From Odocoileus virginianus (taxonomy: Eukaryota > Chordata > Mammalia > Artiodactyla > Cervidae), in contig NC_069679.1 in NCBI RefSeq assembly GCF_023699985.2, forward strand, positions 81,767,150 through 81,831,149: 64,000 nucleotides of DNA. Reading direction: 5' to 3'. Shown here piece by piece: positions 56,486 through 64,000 of this stretch. Each line of letters opens with the position of its first letter. Position 1 is the stretch's first letter. Below the pieces are notes generated by a model, which was not told the origin of the DNA, did not search any database, and saw only the letters and a list, made by a program, of their open reading frames with translations. The position numbers were made by a program, and so were the translations under genes.

Positions 56486-57002
56486 AATATATCGTCATCA
56501 CAAATGTATTTTTGGTCTTTATGTGTAATCCTATGCTCATTTAGTATTGTTGATATAGTCATATATTCTGTATTTTTTGATTTACATCATTTTCCATGTA
56601 AGTTTGATCAAAATAATTATTATGGAAATGTTACAATACCATTATAGCTATTAAGCTTCTATATAGCATACCGTTCATTATTTTTACAATAACAATATCA
56701 TCCATCATATAGATATACAAATAATTTGCCTATTTCTTTTATTATAAGATATATAGAATATTTAACATTTTATAATTATAAATAGTATCTAATATATAAG
56801 TTCATATATTTAATACTATTTACCTAGGATAAGTTCTAAAATGTATGATTACTGAATCAAAAACTCAATAAAATTGTTTTGTTGGTTATTGACAATCAAT
56901 CAACTTACTTTCTAAAATTAGTTTTATTGATTTGCAAATCAAAAGGCATCAATAGTTTTATTGCCTTCATCTATTCATGGGAATTTACCCTTTAGCATTT
57001 TT
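56486..57002. other. No recognised feature
   Basis: Very AT-rich sequence with no gene or repeat recognised. Confidence 0.5.
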
Positions 57003-57118
57003 TATGCTAAGTCACTTCAGTTGTGTTGGACTCTTTCCAACCCCATGGACTGTAGCCTTCCAAACTCCTCTGTCCTTGGGATTCTCCAGGCAAGAATACT
57101 GGAGTGGGTCGCCATGCC
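57003..57118 (-). mobile_element. Bov-A/Bov-tA half SINE
   Basis: 'atgctaagtcacttcagttg' to 'gagtgggtcgccatgcc' in reverse. Both sides carry 'ttttttat'-like sequence (56998-57004 and 57119-57126), a possible target duplication. Confidence 0.88.
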
Positions 57119-59105
57119 TTTTTTATTGCTTATTTATTAACATAAAAAACTTTTTTTGATACTTGAAAATTAACTAAAGCCATTTTTAAGAGCCAATTTT
57201 ATTATGTAGCCAAACTACATAAGACGGTGATGTTTTACCATAGAATTTTAGAACTTCAAATTGAAGGTTGCAAAAATGAATTTTCTCTAGTATCCTAATG
57301 AGTTCATGCAACACTAAAGTAAAAATATGCCAGCCCATTTCATGATCTTTCATTCACAGAGATATGAAAAATCATCAGCTTAAGTTAAATAAGCTAGATT
57401 AATTTGATCCCAGCTGGTGAATGACATGGTGGTGAAAGCTGATGACCAATTTAATGTTGACCTATGAGCTCCATAAAGTTTTATCCTCAGGTCTCTTGAT
57501 ACCTAATGATTATAGTAGATGCCCCCAGTTTTCATGGATTTTGCTTGTTAACAAATTGTGTGTGTTTAGGTCTGATTCATGTTGATCTCCTTATTAGTTA
57601 TACTTCATTCCAGAGAGGTCTTACATCCCCCAGTTTTTTGTTTGTTTGTTTGTTTGCTTTTTGTTTTTTTTTTTCTTGAAGTTAGCTCTAAGCAAGGATA
57701 TCCTGAAACCACTGTGCCCAACACAGAGGTTTAAAACAAGAGGTGAAAGTTCAACAAGTTCAGGTCAGATTTTAACAAGTTCCAGAACTTCTCACAAGTC
57801 TACCAAAGTTAGAGATTGATCCATTAACTCCTTGTGATCCTGTTTCCAATTTAGAATTTATTTCCCTGACATTTACAAGTTTCAGTTGTGAGTAAAAGTA
57901 ACAATAATTTCCTAGTAAAGTACTCTTTTACTTCAGGTTGCAATATCGACAGAGGTGTTTTAGCCAAAACCATACAGAGTTTCTGGGGGGAGGGGGAACT
58001 CTTGAGTGTTGCTTAGATAGGCTAAATGCTAGTAACCACCTGTCCAAGGGTAGAGGAAGAAAGCTGGGTGATTGGAGGGTGGGGGCAAAAGGTGCATTAA
58101 AGGTTTTTCTGATATTAGTATACTTTGAGCTAATCAAGTCCAGGTGACCCCACATTATTGCTCAAGGTACAAATGTCATAAAAAAATATGGCCCTAGAAC
58201 TCACTTCGATGCTGAAGTATAGAGTTGATCCATTCCATGCTTTCCGTTTAAACCCTTAGTTTCCAGAATAAAGTATCTACACTTACCTTAGAAAATAAGC
58301 ATTACAAAATTCTGACTCTGTACTTGTCACTGACACTAGAATATCTATAAATTAATAACTGGTGAAATCATGACAAAATAATTTTTACCTCTGTGTCTCA
58401 TTTCTTAAGAGGCCAGATGTTAGGCTAAAAAATATATATAATTTTTCTCTCACACAAATGTTTCTTTCAAGTACTAAAGAATGGTATTTTTGATAATACT
58501 TGGAAACTGGAAAAAAAAAAAAACATGTAGGGACAACTGAAATCTGCATTTCTATTAATCAAGGAGCTATTCCATTATTTCACTAATACATATACATCCT
58601 AAGAGAAATGTGTTCTCTTTTGATAATACTGCTTGTTAATTGCGTGAAGCTAAGAATATTAGAATGCAATTGGTAGAAGCTAGTTAGTGACTATTGATGT
58701 GAAAGAGGTCAATATATTGGTTATGATATTTATTGCACCTGAATAACAAAAGAAACATGATGAAAGTATTGTTTATTTGACCTGTTAGTCTCCAGTGAAG
58801 ATGATTTAGGTCTGAAAATGCTCAGAATTATAAACTAGTAAATAATAAGAAGGGAGTATTAATAACAAAGAGGAGGGAAATATAAGCTAGAGAACGTTGT
58901 CCATATAAGTGATCGGTAAATGTGTCATGGAAACGCTCACATTCTGTCCTGAATAGGATAAAGTTCCATTGTCTCTTCAAAATAAATTAGATATATTTTA
59001 AGGTAGTCTATTTAAGGAACTGAACTATTTAGTTAAGTAGATTTAAATGCTTTTTCTAGCATCAAAGTTGAGATAATCTTTCTTTCTTTAAGTTACCTTC
59101 TAAAG
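57119..59105. other. No recognised gene; (TTTG)n and T-runs
   Basis: About 2 kb, mostly AT-rich and unassigned, with a (TTTG)n tract and T-run at 57636-57675. A GC-richer patch with a G-run lies at 57983-57995. Open frames at 57928-58155 (minus) and 57938-58147 (plus) overlap each other and show no domain. Confidence 0.5.
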
Positions 59106-59109
59106 TTAG

Positions 59110-59242
59110 AAACGATGGAAGATGGAGCATTTTTGAGTCAAATTCCCGGAGTTTGGACTCTGCCTCCATTAATTTCTAGTTCCTAGCTGTGGTACTGTGG
59201 TTCTGTTATTTTGCCTCTCAAGGCTCTCTTTACTCATCTAAT
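59110..59242 (+). repeat. Probable MIR SINE, cut by BovB
   Basis: 'gagtttggactctgcctcca', 'ttcctagctgtggtactgtg' and 'ttgcctctcaaggctctctt' follow MIR order. The tail is replaced by an antisense BovB insertion. Confidence 0.55.
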
Positions 59243-59540
59243 TGTTATGTCTCAGTTATGTCCAACTCTTTGAGACCCCATAGACTGCAGCACACCAGGC
59301 TTCCCTGTCCTTCACTGTGTCCTGGCGTTTCCTCAGGTTCATGTCCATTGAGTCAATGATGCCATCCAACCATCTTATCCTCTGTTGCCTGCTTCTCCTG
59401 CCTTCAATTTTTCCCAATATCAGGTCTTTTCTAATGAGTTAGCTCTTCGCATCAAGCATCAAGTGGCCAAAACATTGGAACTTCAGCTTCAGCCTCAGTC
59501 CTTCCAATGAAAATTCAGGTTTGATTTCCTTTAGGATTGA
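59243..59540 (-). mobile_element. BovB LINE 3' end fragment
   Basis: 'tatgtctcagttatgtccaa' through 'gatttcctttaggattgaca' in reverse; moderately diverged with a small duplication near 59450 ('catcaagcatcaag'). Confidence 0.9.
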
Positions 59541-60125
59541 CAAGAAATAATAATAAATTTTCCTTTCTCATAGTAAGTTCACAAATGGATAATCACTATT
59601 ATATAAGAAAATATGAATTAACAATATATTGAGACAAAGGGACCCCTCAAGTTATAGATAATAAAGCTTCAGTTGAAGGGCAAACATGCTCTCATTTTTC
59701 TTCCAACAGTAAAGGGCATCATTCACTTATGCAATGATTCTAATGTATTCCAGAAACAATCTGAACGCCTACCAAAGAATTAATATTTTTGAGCTGAAAT
59801 GTGTACATTTTCACATTAAGTAAGCAAAGATCGAAAGTAGGCTCACAGCAACTCAAACCAGGTTTAGCCTTAAAATGAATTTGTCTCAAATTATGTAAAC
59901 TGAAGCTTTTAAAAACCTATGGATTTCCAAATTTCAGTTAAGGGATTATAGATATATACCCTGTTGGGAAAGTATGGAGTGAAAAGAGAAAGTCCTGCTA
60001 AGGGAAACATTTTGATTATTGCCAAAAATAACTAATCCATGTGCAATTAATCTATAGGTGAATTGTATACATTGCATCATTTTAAGCTTCATGATTGGCA
60101 AATGAAGTTATTTGAGAAAAATTAG
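59541..60125. other. No recognised feature
   Basis: AT-rich, apparently unique sequence; no gene or repeat recognised. Confidence 0.5.
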
Positions 60126-60531
60126 AAGTCACAATGGCAAGTTAGGAAGATTAAACAAATATCATATAATATCATTTATATGTGGAATCTAGGAAAATGG
60201 TAGAGGTGAACTTATTTGCAAAGTAGAAATAGTCACAGATGTAGAGAACAATCTTATGGCTACCAAGGGAGGAAGGGGGATTGGACTAATTGGAGTTAGG
60301 GCTGACATATATACACTGCTATATATGAGATAGATAACTAATTAAAAGCTATGGTGTAGCACAGGGAACTCAATGCTCTGAGGTGACTTAAATGGGAAGG
60401 AAATCAGAAAAAGAGTGGATATATGTATAATGATTGATTCACTTTGCTGTATAGCAAGAAACTAACATGTTGTAAAACAACTATATACTCCAGTGAAAAT
60501 TACAAAAAAGAAAAAAAAAGTCACAATGGCA
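60126..60531 (+). mobile_element. L1 3' end insertion with 14-bp target duplication
   Basis: Plus-strand artiodactyl L1 3' region (about 60140-60517: 'atttatatgtggaatctagg', 'gtgtagcacagggaactcaa', 'actttgctgtatagcaagaa') ending in an A-rich tail. Perfect 14-bp repeats aagtcacaatggca lie at 60126-60139 and 60518-60531. Truncated to about 0.38 kb. Confidence 0.93.
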
Positions 60532-61498
60532 GGCCCCATTGCTTGGGTGATTATCTCATTAAGGCAACAAATTTTGTCCTGAGGGGGCAGTTTACTGAGG
60601 TTTTGTAGGAGCTTGACGTGAATAACTCTCCAATCTTCTCCCCTTTCATAACAGTCAAAGAGAAATGTTACAAGAATTGTTACTGGCCACTTTCAGGGTA
60701 GGAGATTCTTTCTTTGGGAAGAAGTAACCATTGTTCCCTGGTGATGAGCAGAGAATAGACTAGTGATGGAGCACTAACAAATTCCTGGTCAGTGTCAAAT
60801 CTTAAAGTTAAGTGATGTTTAAAAAAAATTAATCTTTTGAGAGTTGAAAAATATGCAGTGAAAAATTAAGTATGGTGTATATTGACAAATGCATCATTTG
60901 TCCTGCATCATAAAAGGTAAAGTAGTCTATAAGATTGACAAGATCTCCTTTGTAGAGATTTATTTAATGGGATAATAAATTTTTGGAAGTCAAACTTAAT
61001 CCTTCAGTATTCTGCAAGAGAATTTTGTCTCCCCCCAAATCTCTTGGTATTGATTTTAAAATAAAATCACACATTGTAGAAGTCAAGCATAAATGTCTTT
61101 TAGTTACAACCCAAAATCAATAAAAATAAAATGAATAATTATTACATTTGAAATATTTAGTTATAATTTTCCATTCTTTACTGATTTAGCCTGAATTAGT
61201 GTTGGTTAATGTCAGAGAAGTTAAAACATTTTGATGAGCTATTTATTCTTACATAGGTCTCAAATTTCCCACCTTCTCCCTCCATCATTTTCTCACTCTC
61301 TCTGTTTTCTCTCCTACAATATTACCTTCTCCTGCCATATGTTAGGATAGTCCTTCTATTGTTTCATTTAAAGATTATCTCTGTTCCTTAAAATGTGCTT
61401 TGACACAGATTGTTTTTTATAGTCTACATATTAAAAAATACTTTATGTGAAAGTTTTTGATATATGTTTGTGTATGTATACATTTCTCGGTGATGTAG
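60532..61498. other. No recognised feature
   Basis: AT-rich, apparently unique sequence; no gene or repeat recognised. Confidence 0.5.
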
Positions 61499-61838
61499 AA
61501 ATGAGAATCCCTTGGACAGCAAAGAGTTCAAACCAGTCAATCTTTAAGAAAATCAACCCTGAATACTCATTGGAAGGACTGATGCTGAAGGTGAAGCTCC
61601 AGTATTTTGGTCACCCTATGCGAACAGCTGACTGATGGGAAAAGTCCCTGATGCTGGGAAAGATTGAGGGCAAAAGGAGAAGAGGGTATCAGAGGATGAG
61701 ATGGCTGGATGGCACCACTGATGCAGGGGACGTGAACTTGGGAAAACTCTAGGAGATGGTGAGGGACAGGGAGGCTTCACATGCTGCAGTCCATGGGGTC
61801 ACAAAGAGTTGGACATGACTGAGCGACTGGAAAACAAC
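61499..61838 (+). mobile_element. BovB LINE 3' end fragment
   Basis: 'gaatcccttggacagcaaag' to 'ggacatgactgagcgactgg' in plus orientation. Confidence 0.9.
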
Positions 61839-61898
61839 AACCAAATTTCTCAGTAGACTGAGTGATTAAACAACAACAAATACAGTACCTATGACCAC

Positions 61899-61972
61899 TG
61901 GGTTGGCCAAACATTTTGCTATTTTTTCCATAAGATATTATGGGAAAATCCAAACAAATCTTTGACCAACTA
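61899..61972. mobile_element. Mariner-derived palindromic MITE
   Basis: 'tgggttggccaaacattttg' at the left and 'caaatctttgaccaac' at the right are imperfect inverted termini of a MADE1-like short mariner element of about 74 bp. The whole can fold into one hairpin around 'ccataagatattatggg'. It has no coding capacity; mobility depended on a mariner transposase. Confidence 0.8.
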
Positions 61973-62129
61973 AATGTATCATGTTTTAAGTGGTTTAACC
62001 ATTTCCAAGAATTTTGGTTTGTTTTGATTTTTGTTTAATGGTGTGATGAGTCAAATAGTCATCCTTAAAACTCTGAAAGATGAGTGATTCATTCTCTCCT
62101 CTCCCTATCCCCAGGGGTAAATATAAATG

Positions 62130-62150
62130 TATATATAGATAGATAGATAG
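62130..62150. repeat. Short (GATA)n tract
   Basis: About four to five units of 'gata' after 'tatata'. Confidence 0.9.
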
Positions 62151-62368
62151 TGCTAGGGTTTAATCACATTGGGAAAGAAATGGTGGAAAATTGAAGTGAT
62201 ATTTACTGTTAGATTCTAGGATGGTAATCTTTGTAAATAACTGTATCTCAGTATTTAAGGAGGATATTTTTATGGTGGTAGAGAGAAGTCATTTTCAAGT
62301 AAGAAATTCCTCCCATGGGGAAATTCTTTCCCTGGTGATTCCACTGGGAAAGTGTCCCAGCATTACTT

Positions 62369-62591
62369 AATCCAGGTGTGAGTGAAATTGCTCAGTCATG
62401 TCCAGCTCTTTGTGACCTCATAGACTGTAGCCTAGCAGGCTCCTCCATCCATGGGATTTTCCAGGCAAGAATACTGGACTGGGTTGCCATTTTCTTCTCC
62501 AGGAGATCTTCCTGACCCAGGGATTGAACTCTGGTCTCCCACATTGTAGGCCAATGCTTTACAGTCTGACCCACCAGGGGAATCCAGGTGT
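62369..62591 (-). mobile_element. Bov-tA SINE with perfect target duplication
   Basis: Full reverse copy flanked by aatccaggtgt at 62369-62379 and 62581-62591 (11 bp, perfect). Confidence 0.94.
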
Positions 62592-62719
62592 AACACTGAT
62601 TAAATAATTTGAAAATTTATTACAGTACCCCAGGGGAGGAGAAGAAAAGCCCAGAGAAAACTTGAATTCATCTTATTGCAAGGTTATTGGATTCTTTTTC
62701 ATATGTCTTTTTACTCTGA

Positions 62720-62830
62720 AGAATTTAAGGAATAGGGTAATGATAGGGTTTACCTCAAGGAGTGGTTTAGTGGATTAAGTGAAATAATATCACAATGTCT
62801 GGCATCTACTAAGTGTGTAGAAGGCTATCC
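62720..62830 (+). repeat. Possible MIR 3' half
   Basis: 'gataatgatagggtttacctc'-like core (62737-62758), then 'ggattaagtgaaataatatc' and 'atgtctggcatctactaagt', follows the MIR tail in plus orientation. Confidence 0.55.
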
Positions 62831-62893
62831 ATTGCTTTTATGGATGTACTAACTATATAATCCTGGCTTTTTGTTTATTTGTTTGTTTTTTAG

Positions 62894-63214
62894 CTCAGTG
62901 AGGATATCTTGCTTCAGGAAAAAAATAAAACTCAGAATGAAGGCAGGAGAAGCCTGATGCTTTTGAGAATTGCTAACCATCATTATGTACATGATGGGGC
63001 AGATGAAGCAGGTTCTATCACATTTGAACTCATTCCAGCAGTGGTGACCCTTTCTAAAATCCAGATGTTTAAATGGTTGCTCAATGGGGATGTTCGGGAT
63101 TATAAATATGTCCCATCTGTTGCTACCGTCTGCCTGCTCTGGAAATGTGCAAAATCACCCTGTGTACTTGGCATCAGCAGCAGTCCTCATTCAAATCCAC
63201 AGGAAAATTAAAAG
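62894..63214 (+). other. Exon-like open frame, unidentified
   Basis: A pyrimidine-rich tract ending in 'gtttgttttttag' (62881-62893) precedes a frame that is open from 62894 to a TAA at 63209-63211. 'aaaag|gtaacc' follows at 63214/63215. No ATG begins the frame; it starts right after the AG, and the first in-frame Met is at 62957. The roughly 105 residues, including 'FELIPAVVTLSKIQMFKWLL', match no family I know. It could be an exon of a longer transcript, a lineage-specific noncoding exon, or chance. Confidence 0.25.
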
Positions 63215-63654
63215 GTAACCAGAAGCCTTTCTTGTAGCAAAGGCTTTCAAAGATGCCTACTGTGAGCAAATGAAGGTCAAGGCAATCTCTTTGTTAATGT
63301 ATTATTGCATAGAAGTCTACGGGATACAGTTCACGATTAGAGAGACATGTCAATCAAGATAATCATATACAAAAATGAGAAGACATTTAAATTTCCAACT
63401 CTAGAAACCTGAAGGCAAGTTTGCAAGCTTATGTGTATGGATCACAAAATATTTTTCTTAAAATAGGCTCTTGGCTGTAAGTTTAATATTGTAGGAAAAT
63501 AGAATCTTCCAGTCTGAATATGTAAAACTAACAGTAATGTTAATACTAAGGATAGTATCAGCCCCAATGTTGTATTTAGGTTGGGCACTTCTGTTTTCCA
63601 TTATTCTGTATCTTAGCATACCTGGTTTTGGGGAAATTTTCTTTGTGCCTTGTT
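63215..63654. other. No recognised feature
   Basis: AT-rich, apparently unique sequence; no gene or repeat recognised. Confidence 0.5.
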
Positions 63655-63790
63655 TCTTAAATTTTATTTTATTTTAAATTAGAAAAAGTTACAATATTAT
63701 GATGGCTTCTGTCGTACAAAAACATGAATCAGCCATAGGTATACATATGTCCCCTCCCTCCCACCTCCCTCCCCATCCTACCCCACTAGA
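63655..63790 (-). mobile_element. L1 3' UTR end, antisense, short
   Basis: 'tcttaaattttattttattt' followed by 'acatgaatcagccataggta' and 'ccctccctcccacctccctc' matches the antisense 3' UTR of a ruminant L1, truncated to about 135 bp. Confidence 0.82.
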
Positions 63791-64000
63791 CCAGTTATAA
63801 TAAAGACTAATTATATTGTCTAAAGTGTTTCCAAATATCACATACTAAGCTGGATGTCAGCAGGAAACTGATCCAGAATTTTCAGATATTCTAATTTCTC
63901 CTTTAGTTCTTCCTTGAGTGCCACACCCTATCAAGTACATTTCCCAGGGACTGAATGTGGATCTACTCTGGGAAATGAGTAAAGTTGGGTGAAGGGATAT
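63791..64000. other. No recognised feature
   Basis: Apparently unique sequence up to the window end. Confidence 0.45.

Noticed and set aside
1..64000. CRISPR arrays, prophage, operons or defence systems
   Set aside because: The window is mammalian nuclear DNA. The repeats are dispersed SINE and LINE copies without regular spacers, and there are no prokaryotic genes.

Overview
Organism. The window is mammalian nuclear DNA from a ruminant, most likely a bovid. The sequence is full of tRNA-Glu-derived Bov-tA SINEs, Bov-A2 dimers, CHR-type cetartiodactyl SINEs and BovB (RTE) LINE copies on both strands, plus artiodactyl L1 3' ends and older mammalian repeats (MIR, L2, an MLT1A-like LTR, a mariner MITE). 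I see no prokaryotic signals (operons, ribosome sites), no tRNA or rRNA genes, no CRISPR and no confident host exon. It reads as an AT-rich, gene-poor intergenic or intronic region, and nearly all long open frames are pieces of retrotransposons or come from microsatellites. Layout. 0-8.4 kb: dense SINEs and BovB 3' ends with nested insertions (SINEs in MIR, Bov-A2 in BovB, Bov-tA in an MLT1A-like LTR), including a BovB copy with a twin-priming type inversion at 5.2-5.7 kb. 8.4-11.4 kb: mostly unassigned sequence with one MIR. 11.8-14.95 kb: a nearly full-length but inactivated BovB. 16.8-18.5 kb: a young L1 whose 5' part is inverted, flanked by a perfect 12-bp target duplication. 19.4-22.3 kb: two old antisense L1 pieces broken by SINEs, an LTR-like element and a local duplication. 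23.5-29 kb: scattered SINEs, MIR, L2 and a second, opposite copy of the LTR-like family. 29.4-32.9 kb: a decayed minus-strand endogenous retrovirus pol region with reverse transcriptase, RNase H, integrase-start and dUTPase-like pieces in an ERV-L-like order, cut by SINE and BovB insertions. 34-38.9 kb: mainly unassigned. 38.95-39.77 kb: an unusual 0.8-kb TG/TC-rich array almost free of A on the plus strand. 40.5-41.2 kb: a GC-rich island with a retrocopy-like coding fragment split from further GC-rich sequence by a SINE. 47.1-55 kb: a BovB-dense block containing a 1.8-kb copy with perfect target duplication and a rearranged copy with an internal inversion. 55-64 kb: sparser SINEs, a full L1 3' insertion with 14-bp duplication, a mariner MITE and one exon-like open frame. 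How it works together. There is no pathway here. The window records waves of retrotransposition: BovB LINE machinery and the SINEs thought to use it (Bov-A and Bov-tA share the BovB 3' tail), L1 insertions and much older LTR elements, overlaid on each other so that relative ages can be read from nesting. I found no previously undescribed functional system that I could defend; the most informative items are the three inverted retrotransposon copies, the ERV-L-like pol relic, the A-poor TG/TC array and the GC-rich retrocopy-like island. Repeat names come from recognition of consensus-like sequence, not from a database search.
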